The position numbers were made by a program, and so were the translations under genes. From positions 1 through 25,187 of the forward strand of contig JALNXV010000010.1 of assembly GCA_023230175.1 (NCBI GenBank): 25,187 nucleotides of DNA, read 5' to 3'. Source of the DNA: Candidatus Cloacimonadota bacterium (GTDB lineage Bacteria; Cloacimonadota; Cloacimonadia; Cloacimonadales; WRIO01). Positions 1 to 8,691 of the stretch are shown here, piece after piece. How positions within the stretch are numbered: the first letter of the stretch is position 1; every line of letters starts with the position of its first letter. Under the pieces are notes generated by a model. The model saw nothing but the letters and a program-made list of their open reading frames with translations, was not told the DNA's origin and searched no databases.

Positions 1-134
1 TTATGCCCGGTGACAATATCACAGTAAATGTGGAATTAATTCAGCCAATCGCTATGGAACAAGGACTTCGCTTCGCTATTCGTGAAGGTGGAAGAACTAT
101 CGGTGCCGGCGTTGTTGGCGAAGTAGTTGAATAA
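1..134 (+). CDS. tuf: Elongation factor Tu, C-terminal fragment (5' end outside window)
   Basis: The first complete codons read [20 protein letters not shown] and continue through [18 protein letters not shown] to a TAA at 132-134. This is the end of domain 3 of EF-Tu, the GTPase that brings aminoacyl-tRNA to the ribosome; the [16 protein letters not shown] block is nearly invariant in the family. About 43 residues are present and the start and GTPase domain lie upstream. It sits 14 nt before rpsJ, the usual tuf-rpsJ junction, so both genes are probably on one transcript. Confidence 0.97.
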   Translation, partial: MPGDNITVNVELIQPIAMEQGLRFAIREGGRTIGAGVVGEVVE

Positions 135-148
135 TCCGGAGGATAACT

Positions 149-469
149 GTGAATAAACAAGAAAAAGAAAATAAAATTCGTATTAGATTGAAAGCATATG
201 ATTTTCGTTTATTAGACAAATCTGTTGCAGAAATCGTTAAAAATACAAAGAATACCGGAGCAAAGATAGTTGGTCCTATTCCTCTACCTACAGAGAGAAC
301 TCTTTATACAATCTTAAGATCTCCTCACGTGAATAAAAAGGCTCAGGATCAATTTCAAATGCTTGTACATAAGAGAGTAATTGATATTATCAATCCGACT
401 CCACAAACAACATCAGCATTAAAAAAGTTAAATTTACCTGCCGGTGTGCATGTGGAAATTAAGGTTTAG
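149..469 (+). CDS. rpsJ: 30S ribosomal protein S10
   Basis: 106 aa, the usual S10 length. S10 sits in the 30S head and is also NusE, the NusB partner in antitermination. Family blocks seen are [16 protein letters not shown] (residues 10-25), the extended loop [20 protein letters not shown] (42-61) and a C-terminal strand ending HVEIKV. The start is GTG at 149, with the Shine-Dalgarno (SD) GGAGGA at 138-143; no ATG lies before the conserved core. The 14-nt gap to tuf leaves no room for the long L4-binding leader that precedes rpsJ in E. coli. Confidence 0.98.
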   Translation: MNKQEKENKIRIRLKAYDFRLLDKSVAEIVKNTKNTGAKIVGPIPLPTERTLYTILRSPHVNKKAQDQFQMLVHKRVIDIINPTPQTTSALKKLNLPAGVHVEIKV

Positions 470-478
470 GAGGCGGAC

Positions 479-1096
479 ATGGTAGGACTTATTGGAAAAA
501 AAATTGGGATGACTCAAGTATTTGACGAAAACGGGAAAGTTATACCTGTAACACTTATCAAGGCAGGACCTTGTACAGTGGTTCAAAGAAAGACTGTTGA
601 TCATGAAGGTTATGCGTCAATACAATTAGGTTTTGAAGAGATTCCTGAACGTAAAGTAAAGAAACCTCAGCTTGGGCATTTCAAAAAACATAAAAGTAAA
701 AATTTCAGATACTTAAAAGAATTTCGAGTAACTAAAGGTGAAGAGATTTTTCAAGGTGATGAATTAGATGTTAAAATTTTTCAGGAAAAAGAGATTGTTA
801 AAGTAATCGGTGTATCTAAAGGTAAAGGATTTCAAGGTGGAATGAAAAGACATGGTTTTGCAGGTTTTGAGCAAAGTCATGGTGTTCATGAATCTTTTAG
901 AGGTCCCGGATCAATCGGTCAATGTGCTCAACCTTCACGCGTATTCAAAGGTGTGAAAATGGCCGGTCACCTTGGTAGTGCTCGAACTACTGTCAAAAAT
1001 CTTCAAATAGTAAAAGTAGATGCTGAAAATAACCTTGTTATGGTTAAGGGTGCTATCCCCGGTCATATCAACAGTGTTGTTATTCTTAGTAAATAA
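479..1096 (+). CDS. rplC: 50S ribosomal protein L3
   Basis: 205 aa, normal for L3, an early 23S rRNA-binding protein whose long loop reaches the peptidyl-transferase centre. Visible signatures are GLIGKKIGMTQVF (3-15), SKGKGFQGGMKRHGF (113-127) and the conserved loop GPGSIGQCAQPSRVFKG (142-158) followed by KMAGHLG. SD AGGAGG at 468-473 overlaps the rpsJ stop, 5 nt before the ATG. Second gene of the S10 cluster. Nothing departs from the family pattern. Confidence 0.98.
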   Translation: MVGLIGKKIGMTQVFDENGKVIPVTLIKAGPCTVVQRKTVDHEGYASIQLGFEEIPERKVKKPQLGHFKKHKSKNFRYLKEFRVTKGEEIFQGDELDVKIFQEKEIVKVIGVSKGKGFQGGMKRHGFAGFEQSHGVHESFRGPGSIGQCAQPSRVFKGVKMAGHLGSARTTVKNLQIVKVDAENNLVMVKGAIPGHINSVVILSK

Positions 1097-1110
1097 GCAG
1101 GAGTAAATCA

Positions 1111-1746
1111 ATGATAGAAGCAATAAAATTCTCTGCTACGGGTGAAAAAACAGGTACAATCGAGCTTCCTGAAAATTTATTTGCTGTTAGTTGCAATAAC
1201 CCAAAAGCATTGTTGTACGAAGTAATAAATATGTATCGTGCAAACCAAAGACAAGGCACCTCTTGTAAAAAAAGTCGTGGCGAAGTCAGAGGTTCAACAC
1301 GTAAATTATTCCGTCAAAAAGGAACTGGTAATGCTCGCGTTGGTAATAACCGTACACCAATAAGAAAAAATGGTGGACGTGCATTTCCTCCGAAACCAAA
1401 AGATTGGTATACATTAATTCCTAAACAAAAGAAAAGACTTGCACTTAAACTTGCTTTAACAATGAAAGCTGAAGCAAAAAGTGTATATGTAATAGATGAT
1501 TTAAGTTTTGATAAACCATCAACTAAAATTGCTGTGGATTTAATGAATAAGATTTTACCTGAAAAAGGCAAAAAATTATTTGTTATTAATGACAGTAATT
1601 TAAATATTGTGAAATCTTTCACAAATATTGAAGATGTTAAAATGGATCGTGCAGATAGATTATTTGCTTATGAAGTATTAAATTGTAAATATCTCATTTT
1701 AACAACTGACGCTCTCAAAAAAGCTGAGGAGGTATTTGTAAAATGA
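1111..1746 (+). CDS. rplD: 50S ribosomal protein L4
   Basis: 211 aa. L4 binds 23S rRNA and lines the exit tunnel; in E. coli it also represses its own operon. The arginine- and lysine-rich extended loop is clear at about 46-100 ([19 protein letters not shown], then [12 protein letters not shown] and [13 protein letters not shown]). The globular domain follows with [22 protein letters not shown] lies just upstream. The last codons overlap the rplW start by ATGA, implying translational coupling. L4 feedback regulation cannot be confirmed, because no long S10 leader is present in the window. Confidence 0.98.
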   Translation: MIEAIKFSATGEKTGTIELPENLFAVSCNNPKALLYEVINMYRANQRQGTSCKKSRGEVRGSTRKLFRQKGTGNARVGNNRTPIRKNGGRAFPPKPKDWYTLIPKQKKRLALKLALTMKAEAKSVYVIDDLSFDKPSTKIAVDLMNKILPEKGKKLFVINDSNLNIVKSFTNIEDVKMDRADRLFAYEVLNCKYLILTTDALKKAEEVFVK

Positions 1747-2030
1747 AGAATCCTAGAGAAATAATTATAGCTCCGATTTTTTCAGAGAAAACCTCTTTAG
1801 CAAAAGAACTTAAAAATGCTTACACTTTTGAAGTAAGTATGAATGCTAATAAAATAGAAATTAAAAGAGCAATAGAAAAAATATTCAACGTTGACGTTGA
1901 AAGTGTTAATACAATCAGATATAATGGTAAACCAAAAAGATTAGGTCGTTTCAGCGGCTATAAATCTGATTGGAAAAAGGCAATCGTAACTGTAAAAGCC
2001 GGTCAAGCTATTGCTGATTTCGAGATTTAA
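1743..2030 (+). CDS. rplW: 50S ribosomal protein L23
   Basis: 95 aa, typical length. L23 sits at the tunnel exit and is the docking point for trigger factor and the signal recognition particle. The N-terminal [13 protein letters not shown] matches the family; E15 aligns with the trigger-factor contact Glu18 of the E. coli protein. The [20 protein letters not shown] and [14 protein letters not shown] blocks are also present. The start overlaps the rplD stop (ATGA at 1743-1746), and an SD-like GAGGAGG lies inside the rplD end at 1726-1732. Confidence 0.97.
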   Translation: MKNPREIIIAPIFSEKTSLAKELKNAYTFEVSMNANKIEIKRAIEKIFNVDVESVNTIRYNGKPKRLGRFSGYKSDWKKAIVTVKAGQAIADFEI

Positions 2031-2045
2031 ACAGGAGTAGAAAAA

Positions 2046-2876
2046 ATGGGAATCAAAAAATATAAACCAATTACCCCGACAATGCGTTATCGTACAGGTT
2101 ATACTTTTACAGAAATTACTACTGATAAACCTGAAAAATCATTGCTTGCTCCTTTAAAGAAAACAGCAGGCCGTAATAATCAGGGACGTATAACTTCTCG
2201 TAGACGTGGTGGTGGACATAAACGTGCATATAGAATAATCGATTTTAAAAGAAATAAATTTGAAATTCCTGCTAAGGTTGCTAGTATTGAGTATGACCCT
2301 AATCGTACAGCTCGTATCGCTTTATTACATTATTCCGACGGTGAAAAAAGATATATAATCTCTCCGGAAGGTTTATCTGTAGGTACTATACTCGTGTCTG
2401 GACCTGAAGCACCAATCATCCCCGGTAATGCACTTCCTCTAGAAAAAATACCATTAGGTACAACTATTCATAATATTGAGTTTATGAAAGGAAGAGGCGG
2501 ACAACTTGCTCGTTCTGCCGGATCATTCGCTCAGGTTTTAGCTAAAGAAGGTAATTATGTTCATGTAAAAATGCCTTCAGGTGATGTACACTTAATTCGT
2601 AAAGAATGTTATGCTACTATTGGACAAGTTAGTAACTCAGAACATAACCTTATTTGGATAGGAAAAGCAGGTCGTAATCGTTGGTTAGGTAAAAGACCTA
2701 AAGTTCGTGGTGTTGTTATGAACCCTGTCGATCACCCAATGGGTGGTGGTGAAGGAAGAACCTCCGGTGGTGGTCATCCGGTTTCACCTTGGGGAAAACC
2801 TGCTAAAGGTGGCAAAACTCGTAAAAGAAAAAAATATTCAGATAAATATATTATCAAAGCTAAAAAAGGTAAATAG
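2046..2876 (+). CDS. rplB: 50S ribosomal protein L2
   Basis: 276 aa, standard length. L2 is a primary 23S rRNA-binding protein needed for subunit association and peptidyl-transferase activity. It begins [15 protein letters not shown] and carries [19 protein letters not shown] (42-60) and the C-terminal loop with H230, which aligns with the functionally important E. coli His229. That loop reads [10 protein letters not shown] (229-238), with Met where most bacteria have His. This variant, with the following [12 protein letters not shown], resembles what I recall from Bacteroidetes-related lineages. SD CAGGAG at 2032-2037. Confidence 0.98.
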   Translation: MGIKKYKPITPTMRYRTGYTFTEITTDKPEKSLLAPLKKTAGRNNQGRITSRRRGGGHKRAYRIIDFKRNKFEIPAKVASIEYDPNRTARIALLHYSDGEKRYIISPEGLSVGTILVSGPEAPIIPGNALPLEKIPLGTTIHNIEFMKGRGGQLARSAGSFAQVLAKEGNYVHVKMPSGDVHLIRKECYATIGQVSNSEHNLIWIGKAGRNRWLGKRPKVRGVVMNPVDHPMGGGEGRTSGGGHPVSPWGKPAKGGKTRKRKKYSDKYIIKAKKGK

Positions 2877-2885
2877 GGAGATAAG

Positions 2886-3164
2886 ATGGCTCGTTCTATA
2901 AAAAAAGGACCATTTGTAGATGAACATTTAATGAAAAAAGTAAATGTATTAAATGCAGATTCTAAAAAACAGGTCGTTAAAACTTGGTCACGCAGATCTA
3001 CTATTACACCCGATTTTATTGGTCACACATTCTCAGTTCATAACGGTCATAAGTTTGTTCCTATTTTTGTTACAGAAAATATGGTAGGGCATAAACTTGG
3101 AGAATTTGCTCCAACCCGTACATATCGTGGACATAAAGAGAAAAAGAAAAAAGTCGGTAGATAG
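2886..3164 (+). CDS. rpsS: 30S ribosomal protein S19
   Basis: 92 aa, normal. S19 binds S13 and 16S rRNA in the 30S head near the A-site tRNA. The opening [19 protein letters not shown] is family standard, followed by [20 protein letters not shown], the [20 protein letters not shown] block and the basic tail [19 protein letters not shown] at 2876-2880 directly follows the rplB stop, 5 nt before the ATG. It sits in the usual rplB-rpsS-rplV order. Confidence 0.98.
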   Translation: MARSIKKGPFVDEHLMKKVNVLNADSKKQVVKTWSRRSTITPDFIGHTFSVHNGHKFVPIFVTENMVGHKLGEFAPTRTYRGHKEKKKKVGR

Positions 3165-3178
3165 GTAAGGAGACTGTA

Positions 3179-3529
3179 ATGGAAAATAATCTCGCAGCTA
3201 CAGCTCGTATCAGAAATTTACGCGGTTCAGCACGTAAAGCACGTTTAGTGCTTGATTTGATCCGTGGAAAGAGTATTTACGAAGCTCAAAATATACTTCA
3301 TTTCTCTAAAAAGAGAATGGCAAAAAACGTAGAAAAACTTCTTAATTCTGCTATCGCTAATGCAACTCAAACAGCCGGAAAAGCAGATATGGATAAAATG
3401 ATTGTTGAAAAAGCTTGGGCTGACGATGGGCAAATTATGAAAAGAACTATGCCTCGCGCTCAGGGTAGAGCTACTATCATCCGTCGAAGAACCTGCCATA
3501 TTACAATAGGCATTACTGAAAAGGAATAG
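3179..3529 (+). CDS. rplV: 50S ribosomal protein L22
   Basis: 116 aa. L22 contacts all 23S rRNA domains and its beta-hairpin lines the exit tunnel, where changes can give macrolide resistance in other bacteria. The family start is seen as ARIRNLRGSARKARLVLDLI (9-28). The hairpin is at about 82-107 (DDGQIMKRTMPRAQGRATII, then RRRTCHITI). SD AAGGAG at 3167-3172. It is flanked by rpsS and rpsC as expected. No insertion or deletion in the hairpin is obvious. Confidence 0.98.
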   Translation: MENNLAATARIRNLRGSARKARLVLDLIRGKSIYEAQNILHFSKKRMAKNVEKLLNSAIANATQTAGKADMDKMIVEKAWADDGQIMKRTMPRAQGRATIIRRRTCHITIGITEKE

Positions 3530-3538
3530 GAGGAACTC

Positions 3539-4186
3539 TTGGGTCAAAAAATTAATCCTGTAGCGTTTCGTTTAGGCGTAAACAAAAACCACGAATCAGT
3601 ATGGTTCGCTTCCGGAAAAGAATATATAAATAATTTCCATGAAGACTTAAAGGTTAAAAAATACATAAAATCAAGATTAAAAGCAGCAATGGTTTCAAAA
3701 GTTACTGTAGCAAGAAAAACTAACTCAATTAATATTGAAATCCATACTGCACGTCCCGGACAAGTTATCGGAAGAAAAGGTGAAGCTATTGATGTGCTAA
3801 GAAATGAATTATCTCATATGATCAACAAAAATAGACCAAATCCGATTAATGTCTTTATTAATATTAATGAAATTAAAAAAACATGGTTAAGTTCTCAGTT
3901 AATCGGGGAAGAAATTGCTCGTCAACTTAAAGAACGTGTTCCTTTTAGAAGAGCTATGAAATATGCAATCAGAAATTGTATGAAAGACGGTGCTCTTGGT
4001 ATAAAAGTTCAATGTTCAGGTCGTCTCGGCGGAGCTGAAATGGCTCGTACTGAACGTTATCAACAAGGCCGTACACCATTGCAGACCTTACGTGCTGATA
4101 TCGATTATGCTATTGTAGAAGCAAATACTACTTACGGTATTATCGGTATTAAGGTATGGATCTACAAAGGTGATATATTAGATTAA
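3539..4186 (+). CDS. rpsC: 30S ribosomal protein S3
   Basis: 215 aa. S3 forms part of the mRNA entry tunnel and has helicase activity together with S4 and S5. The protein must begin at TTG 3539, because translation from there gives the family N-terminus MGQKINPVAFRLG and SD AGGAGG lies at 3527-3532. The type-2 KH domain shows its GxxG as GRKG at 78-81, within RPGQVIGRKGEAI. The C-terminal domain has CSGRLGGAEMARTE and the TTYGIIGIKVWIYKG ending. TTG initiation of such an abundant protein is notable. Confidence 0.98.
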   Translation: MGQKINPVAFRLGVNKNHESVWFASGKEYINNFHEDLKVKKYIKSRLKAAMVSKVTVARKTNSINIEIHTARPGQVIGRKGEAIDVLRNELSHMINKNRPNPINVFININEIKKTWLSSQLIGEEIARQLKERVPFRRAMKYAIRNCMKDGALGIKVQCSGRLGGAEMARTERYQQGRTPLQTLRADIDYAIVEANTTYGIIGIKVWIYKGDILD

Positions 4187-4196
4187 GGAGTTCTGA

Positions 4197-4616
4197 ATGT
4201 TAGCACCTAAAAAAGTAAAATATAGAAAAATGATGAAAGGCCGTAGAACCGGTCTTGCGTATCGTGGCTCAGAAGTTAATTTCGGAGACTACGGTTTAAT
4301 GGCAACCCAAGACGGATGGATTACCAGTCGTCAAATAGAGGCAGCCCGTGTCGCTTTAACCCGTCATATGAAGCGTCAAGGTAGAGTTTGGATTCGTATC
4401 TTTCCAGATAAGCCTATTACAAAAAAACCAGCCGAAACTCGTATGGGTAAAGGTAAAGGTGCTCCGGAGTATTGGGTAGCTGTAGTTAAACCGGGTAGAA
4501 TTATGTTCGAAATTCAAGGCGTTGCTTTAGAGATAGTTAAAGAAGCTTTACGTCTTGCAAGCCACAAATTACCAATAACTACAAAAGTTGTAGCAAGAGA
4601 GGGACTTGACCTATGA
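4197..4616 (+). CDS. rplP: 50S ribosomal protein L16
   Basis: 139 aa, normal. L16 positions the A-site tRNA and is a late assembly protein. Blocks seen are [15 protein letters not shown] (3-17), [40 protein letters not shown] and [28 protein letters not shown] at 4186-4191. Its last codons overlap the rpmC start (ATGA at 4613-4616), so the two are translationally coupled. Confidence 0.98.
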   Translation: MLAPKKVKYRKMMKGRRTGLAYRGSEVNFGDYGLMATQDGWITSRQIEAARVALTRHMKRQGRVWIRIFPDKPITKKPAETRMGKGKGAPEYWVAVVKPGRIMFEIQGVALEIVKEALRLASHKLPITTKVVAREGLDL

Positions 4617-4804
4617 AAACAGATGAATTACGTCAAATGACCAAAGATGAGCTTGAAAGAGCTCTTGAAGATAATAAAGAATCTTTATTTAATCTTCGTT
4701 TTCAAAAAGCTCGTAATGCTCTGGAAAATAAGAGTAAAATTACTGAAACTCGCAGAGTAATAGCTCGTATTAATACTCTCTTAACAGAAAAAAAGAACTC
4801 ATAA
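4613..4804 (+). CDS. rpmC: 50S ribosomal protein L29
   Basis: 63 aa. L29 is a small two-helix protein beside the tunnel exit, next to L23. The family pattern is [19 protein letters not shown] followed by [19 protein letters not shown] and [14 protein letters not shown]. The ATG overlaps the rplP stop; a purine-rich GAGAGGGA at 4599-4606 can serve as SD. It precedes rpsQ in the standard rplP-rpmC-rpsQ order. Confidence 0.97.
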   Translation: MKTDELRQMTKDELERALEDNKESLFNLRFQKARNALENKSKITETRRVIARINTLLTEKKNS

Positions 4805-4819
4805 AGTAAGAGGTTGTAA

Positions 4820-5074
4820 ATGTCAACAGAAAGAAAAGTAAAAAAAGTCGGTACAGTCGTTAGTGATAAAATGGATAAAACCATTGTTGTGAGAGTTGGT
4901 CGCCAATTTATGCACCCTTTATATAAAAAAGTTGTTCGTAAACATAAAAAATTTATGGCTCATGACCCAAACAATGAATGTAACGAAGGAGATGTCGTAG
5001 AAATTGTAGAATCTAGACCTCTCAGTTGTAAAAAAAGATGGGCTTTAACTCGCATCATCGAGAAGAGTAAATAA
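4820..5074 (+). CDS. rpsQ: 30S ribosomal protein S17
   Basis: 84 aa. S17 is an OB-fold protein and a primary binder of 16S rRNA. It shows [19 protein letters not shown] (8-26), the [18 protein letters not shown] block and [20 protein letters not shown]. The SD is a weaker AAGAGG at 4808-4813, 6 nt before the ATG. Spacing to rpmC is 15 nt and to rplN 11 nt, consistent with one transcript. Confidence 0.98.
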   Translation: MSTERKVKKVGTVVSDKMDKTIVVRVGRQFMHPLYKKVVRKHKKFMAHDPNNECNEGDVVEIVESRPLSCKKRWALTRIIEKSK

Positions 5075-5085
5075 GGAGCGTTGTA

Positions 5086-5454
5086 ATGATACAGGTACAA
5101 ACAGTTCTTAATATCGCTGATAATTCTGGTGCTAGAAAAGCAATGTGTATCAAAGTACTCGGTGGTAGTAAAAGAAAGTATGCAAGCATCGGAGATATTA
5201 TAGTTGTAGCAGTCAAAGCAGCAACTCCCGGTGGTAAAGTAAAAAAGGGTAATGTCGAAAAAGCAGTTATTGTTCGAACAGCTAAAGAATTTAGAAGACC
5301 TGATGGTTCATATATTCGTTTTCAAGATAATGCTGCTGTGGTTATTGATGATCGTTTCGAGCCAAAGGGTACCCGTATTTTTGGTCCGGTTGCAAGAGAA
5401 TTGAGAGATCATGGCTTTGCAAAAATAATTTCACTTGCACCTGAAGTATTGTAG
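5086..5454 (+). CDS. rplN: 50S ribosomal protein L14
   Basis: 122 aa, the exact usual length. L14 lies at the subunit interface and in other bacteria is the target of the silencing factor RsfS. The start [20 protein letters not shown] is typical; [38 protein letters not shown] and the ending [19 protein letters not shown] are family hallmarks. SD AAGGAG at 5073-5078. Nothing unusual is seen. Confidence 0.98.
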   Translation: MIQVQTVLNIADNSGARKAMCIKVLGGSKRKYASIGDIIVVAVKAATPGGKVKKGNVEKAVIVRTAKEFRRPDGSYIRFQDNAAVVIDDRFEPKGTRIFGPVARELRDHGFAKIISLAPEVL

Positions 5455-5462
5455 GAGTAAAC

Positions 5463-5783
5463 ATGAAAAATAGATTAAAAATTCGTAAAGGCGATGAGGT
5501 TGTCGTTATCACCGGGAAATATCGCGGTGTTAAAGGAAAAGTATTAAAAGTTTTTCCTAAAGACGAAAGAGTAATCGTTGAAAAAGTTAACTTTATCAAA
5601 AAACATGTTCGTCCTAATCAACAAAACCAACAAGGTGGAATTGTTGAAAAAGAAGCACCTATACATGTTTCTAATGTAATGTTGTTTAATTCTAAAATTA
5701 ATGAAGTAACTAAGCCGGTAATTAAAGTTGTAGGCGACAAAAGAGTTCGTGTTTGCAAAAAAACAGGCGATGAGTTAAACTAA
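5463..5783 (+). CDS. rplX: 50S ribosomal protein L24
   Basis: 106 aa. L24 starts 50S assembly by binding the 5' domain of 23S rRNA. A KOW motif is present at the N-terminus (KGDEVVVITGKYRGVKGKVL, 9-28), followed by VEKVNFIKKHVRPNQQNQQG and KEAPIHVSNVMLF. SD AGGAG at 5453-5457 overlaps the rplN stop. It precedes rplE, the usual partner gene of the spc section. Confidence 0.98.
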   Translation: MKNRLKIRKGDEVVVITGKYRGVKGKVLKVFPKDERVIVEKVNFIKKHVRPNQQNQQGGIVEKEAPIHVSNVMLFNSKINEVTKPVIKVVGDKRVRVCKKTGDELN

Positions 5784-5794
5784 AGGAGTAAGCA

Positions 5795-6349
5795 ATGAAC
5801 CGTTTAAAAGAAAAATACCGTAAAGAATTATTACCAGCTTTACAAAAAGCTTTTGAATATGGTAATGTTCATCAAGTACCTAAATTAACTAAGATTGTTG
5901 TGAGTATGGGTGTTGGCGGAGCTACTCAAAATAAAGCTCTTCTTGATAACGCAGTAAAGGATTTAACCCAAATTACCGGTCGTAAACCTTTAATTACTAC
6001 AGCAAAAAAATCTATTTCTAATTTTAAATTAAGAGAAGGTGTTGCAATTGGTTGTAAGGTTACTCTTAGAGATGAAATTATGTATGAATTCTTAGATAGA
6101 TTAATTTCTATCGTAATACCACGTATCAGAGATTTTAAAGGTTTACCAATAAATTCATTTGACGGTAGAGGTAATTACTCTATTGGTATTAAAGAACAAA
6201 CAGTTTTTCCGGAAATAGATTATGATAAAATTGATACCATAAGAGGTATGAATATAACTTTCGTAACAACAGCTAATAATGACGATGAAGCAAGAGAACT
6301 TCTTCGCCTTTTAGGAATACCTTTTGTAAAAAAAGAGAAGAAAAACTAA
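5795..6349 (+). CDS. rplE: 50S ribosomal protein L5
   Basis: 184 aa. L5 carries 5S rRNA into the central protuberance with L18 and contacts P-site tRNA. Diagnostic stretches are [20 protein letters not shown], the loop [33 protein letters not shown] and the C-terminal [27 protein letters not shown] at 5783-5788. Length and order are typical. Confidence 0.98.
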   Translation: MNRLKEKYRKELLPALQKAFEYGNVHQVPKLTKIVVSMGVGGATQNKALLDNAVKDLTQITGRKPLITTAKKSISNFKLREGVAIGCKVTLRDEIMYEFLDRLISIVIPRIRDFKGLPINSFDGRGNYSIGIKEQTVFPEIDYDKIDTIRGMNITFVTTANNDDEARELLRLLGIPFVKKEKKN

Positions 6350-6361
6350 AGGAGTCTTACC

Positions 6362-6547
6362 TTGGCTAAAAAATCATGGATAATTAAAGCTAGTAGAAAA
6401 CCTAAATTTCAGGTTAGAGCATATAGTCGCTGTCAAATTTGTGGCAGATCTAGAGCGTATATAAGAGATTTCGGCATTTGTCGTCTTTGTTTTAGAAAAT
6501 TGGCTTCAAATGGTGAAATACCGGGAGTAACCAGAGCTAGCTGGTAA
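6362..6547 (+). CDS. rpsZ: 30S ribosomal protein S14, zinc-binding type Z
   Basis: 61 aa, the short zinc-ribbon form of S14. Cys24-x2-Cys27 and Cys40-x2-Cys43 (RCQICGR and [10 protein letters not shown]) give the CxxC...CxxC site. The family ending [12 protein letters not shown] is complete. It starts at TTG 6362, which yields the expected MAKKSW, with SD AAGGAG at 6348-6353. It lies between rplE and rpsH, the normal rpsN slot. No zinc-free paralogue is in this window. Confidence 0.98.
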   Translation: MAKKSWIIKASRKPKFQVRAYSRCQICGRSRAYIRDFGICRLCFRKLASNGEIPGVTRASW

Positions 6548-6566
6548 ATAAATTGGAGGAATTAAA

Positions 6567-6980
6567 ATGAGTGTTAGTGATCCGATAGCTGATGCGTTAA
6601 CAAAAATCAGAAATGCATATCGTGCCGGACATAAGCAAGTTCGCATTAATCATTGTGGCTTGATTGAATCTGTCATGAAACTCTTTGCTACCGAAAACTA
6701 CATCAATAATTTTGATATTATTGAGCGTGATCCGGAAAAAAAATTGTACAGAAAAATGATTGTAGTTAATCTCCGTTATACTTATGACGGAAAACCAGTT
6801 GTAAGAGGGCTCGACAGAGTCAGTAAACCAGGCCGCCGTGTATATGTTAAAGCTGCGAATATGCCGTCTATTTTCAATAATACAGGTAATGCAATTATCT
6901 CAACCAGCCAGGGTGTTATGACAGACAGAGAAGCCCGTAAAAATAACATTGGTGGCGAATTTGTTTGTAAGATCTGGTAG
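6567..6980 (+). CDS. rpsH: 30S ribosomal protein S8
   Basis: 137 aa. S8 binds the central domain of 16S rRNA and in E. coli is the translational repressor of the spc operon. N-terminal SDPIADALTKIRNAYRAGH is standard. The C-terminal signature STSQGVMTDREARKNNIGGE and the ending FVCKIW are complete. SD TGGAGG at 6553-6558. Whether S8 regulates here cannot be judged from the sequence. Confidence 0.98.
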   Translation: MSVSDPIADALTKIRNAYRAGHKQVRINHCGLIESVMKLFATENYINNFDIIERDPEKKLYRKMIVVNLRYTYDGKPVVRGLDRVSKPGRRVYVKAANMPSIFNNTGNAIISTSQGVMTDREARKNNIGGEFVCKIW

Positions 6981-6988
6981 GAGGGATA

Positions 6989-7561
6989 ATGTCTAGAATT
7001 GGTAAAAAACATATTGTGATTCCTGGCGGAGTTACTATTGAACAAAAAGATAGAAAAATTATCGTTAAAGGCTCAAAAGGCGTGCTTGATTATAGTTTAT
7101 GCGATAAAATAAATGTTGATCTTGAAGATAATCACATTATAGTAACCAGAGAAAATGATGAGAGTAAAGTTAGAGCTTTACATGGCTTAACCAGAGCTCT
7201 TATTCAAAATATGGTTACCGGTGTATCCGAAGGTTATGAAAAAGTTTTAAATATTATTGGAACAGGCTATAGCTCAGAAAGAATTGGCCCTTGGTTAAAA
7301 CTTTCTGTTGGATATTCACATGATGTACTTCTTGAAGTACCTAAGAATATTGAAGTATCTGCAGAAGCTGTTCCGCGTGGAAAAGGCGGAAAATTAGGTA
7401 TTCAGTCTATTATTCGTATTAAAGGTTTCCATAAAGAAGATGTTGGTAAATTTGCTGCTGAAGTCAGAAAGGTTAGACCTCCTGAAAACTACAAAGGCAA
7501 AGGTATCCGTTACGAGAACGAATTCGTTCGTATTAAAGCCGGAAAATCCGGTTCTAAATAA
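6989..7561 (+). CDS. rplF: 50S ribosomal protein L6
   Basis: 190 aa, slightly longer than the usual 175-180. L6 sits near the factor-binding GTPase centre at the base of the L7/L12 stalk. It shows the two tandem alpha-beta repeats: MSRIGKKHIVIPGGVTIEQK at the start, LHGLTRALIQNMVTGVSEGY in the middle and RKVRPPENYKGKGIRYENE, the L6 signature, near the C-terminus. SD AGGAGG at 6979-6984. Confidence 0.98.
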   Translation: MSRIGKKHIVIPGGVTIEQKDRKIIVKGSKGVLDYSLCDKINVDLEDNHIIVTRENDESKVRALHGLTRALIQNMVTGVSEGYEKVLNIIGTGYSSERIGPWLKLSVGYSHDVLLEVPKNIEVSAEAVPRGKGGKLGIQSIIRIKGFHKEDVGKFAAEVRKVRPPENYKGKGIRYENEFVRIKAGKSGSK

Positions 7562-7575
7562 ACACAGGAGTGAAA

Positions 7576-7944
7576 ATGAAAAAATCAATTACATACCTGA
7601 AAAAACAAGCTCGCGAACGAAGAGTTATGGCTATTAGAAAAAGACTTAGAGGTTGTTCTGAAAGACCAAGACTCGTTGTATTTCGTAGCTTAAATCATAT
7701 ATACGCACAAATTATTGATGATGATTTGGGCAAAACAATAGTATCAATGTCAACTAAAGCAAAAAACGTTACTTTCTCAGGAAAAACAAAAGCTGAAAAA
7801 AGTCGCGAAGTTGGTTTAACCCTTGCAAAAAAAGCTCAAGAAGCCGGAATCTCAACTGTATGTTTTGATCGTGCCGGTTTTAAGTATCACGGACGTATTA
7901 AAGCTCTTGCTGATGGCGCTCGTGAAGGCGGATTGAAATTCTAA
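7576..7944 (+). CDS. rplR: 50S ribosomal protein L18
   Basis: 122 aa from ATG 7576. An in-frame GTG at 7570 would add two residues, but it overlaps the SD ACAGGAG (7564-7570), which lies 5 nt before ATG 7576, so the ATG is preferred. L18 binds 5S rRNA with L5 in the central protuberance. Family blocks are RRVMAIRKRLRGCSERPRLV, VFRSLNHIYAQIIDD and the C-terminal CFDRAGFKYHGRIKALADGA followed by REGGLKF. It sits in the usual rplF-rplR-rpsE order. Confidence 0.97.
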   Translation: MKKSITYLKKQARERRVMAIRKRLRGCSERPRLVVFRSLNHIYAQIIDDDLGKTIVSMSTKAKNVTFSGKTKAEKSREVGLTLAKKAQEAGISTVCFDRAGFKYHGRIKALADGAREGGLKF

Positions 7945-7957
7945 TAGGAGGACTACC

Positions 7958-8473
7958 TTGAATAGAGTAAAATTAAACCCGGACGAAGTAACCTACGAAA
8001 AAATTATTGATACCAACAGAGTAGCTAAAGTAGTTAAAGGTGGTCGTAATTTCAGTTTTAACGCTATAGTTGTTGTTGGAAATCAACAAGGTGTAGTAGG
8101 AGTCGGAAGCGGTAAAGCAAATGAGATAACTGATGCAATTAGAAAAGCAAAAGATAAAGCTATAAAAAGTGCATTTAGAGTTCCTGTTGTAAGAGGTACT
8201 ATCCCTCATGAAGTTAATGCTAAATATGGTGCAAGTAAAATTCTTGTAAAGCCTGCTTCTGAAGGTACAGGACTTATTGCCGGTGGTACTGCACGTGCAA
8301 TCTTTGAAGCTGCAGGTTATAAAAATATACTTGCAAAATCTATGGGTTCTAATACTCCATGTAATTTAGTTAAGGCAACTGTGGTTGCAATGACTGAACT
8401 TAGAACTCTCTCTCAAGTTGCTAAGCTTCGTAACAAAAAGTTTGAAGAATTAAGTGGAACGGAGGAAAAATGA
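7958..8473 (+). CDS. rpsE: 30S ribosomal protein S5
   Basis: 171 aa. S5 lies at the mRNA entry channel and helps decoding accuracy together with S4. A double-stranded-RNA-binding-like N-terminal domain is seen at 15-80 (KVVKGGRNFSFNAIVVVGN, then GVVGVGSGKANEITDAIRKA). A ribosomal S5 C-terminal fold follows at 90-155. The start is TTG 7958, with SD TAGGAGG at 7945-7951. The gene ends in an ATGA overlap with rpmD, and an SD GGAGG at 8461-8465 inside its end serves rpmD. Confidence 0.98.
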   Translation: MNRVKLNPDEVTYEKIIDTNRVAKVVKGGRNFSFNAIVVVGNQQGVVGVGSGKANEITDAIRKAKDKAIKSAFRVPVVRGTIPHEVNAKYGASKILVKPASEGTGLIAGGTARAIFEAAGYKNILAKSMGSNTPCNLVKATVVAMTELRTLSQVAKLRNKKFEELSGTEEK

Positions 8474-8652
8474 AACTCAGTGTTAAGTTAGTGCGTTCTA
8501 CAATCAAGCGTCAAGAAGTACAAAAAAGAGTGGTAAAAGCTTTAGGGCTTCATAAGTTAAATCACTCTAAGATTCATGATGATAATCCGGTTATTAGAGG
8601 GATGATTTATAAAGTACGTCATCTTCTTGAAGTAACAGAAGTAAATGAATAA
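8470..8652 (+). CDS. rpmD: 50S ribosomal protein L30
   Basis: 60 aa, normal for bacterial L30, a small ferredoxin-like-fold protein of the large subunit. The sequence MKLSVKLVRSTIKRQEVQKR is followed by ALGLHKLNHSKIHDDNPVIR and the ending MIYKVRHLLEVTEV. The start overlaps the rpsE stop. It is followed by the largest gap in the spc section (67 nt), which holds a hairpin. Confidence 0.97.
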   Translation: MKLSVKLVRSTIKRQEVQKRVVKALGLHKLNHSKIHDDNPVIRGMIYKVRHLLEVTEVNE

Positions 8653-8660
8653 ATATTTAA

Positions 8661-8691
8661 GTAGATGGTTTTCATCAAGAAAATCATCTAC
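8661..8691 (+). other. Stem-loop in the rpmD-rplO gap
   Basis: A 12-bp stem pairs 8661-8672 (GTAGATGGTTTT) with 8680-8691 (AAAATCATCTAC), with one G-U pair and a 7-nt loop. It is followed by CAAATTTCAAAA rather than a T run, so it is unlikely to terminate efficiently. It fits an RNA processing or stabilising element, or a protein-binding site that sets expression of rplO-secY relative to the genes upstream. Function is inferred; only the pairing is seen. Confidence 0.6.

Noticed and set aside
7570..7575. GTG at 7570 as the start of rplR
   Set aside because: It overlaps the Shine-Dalgarno sequence; ATG 7576 is correctly spaced.
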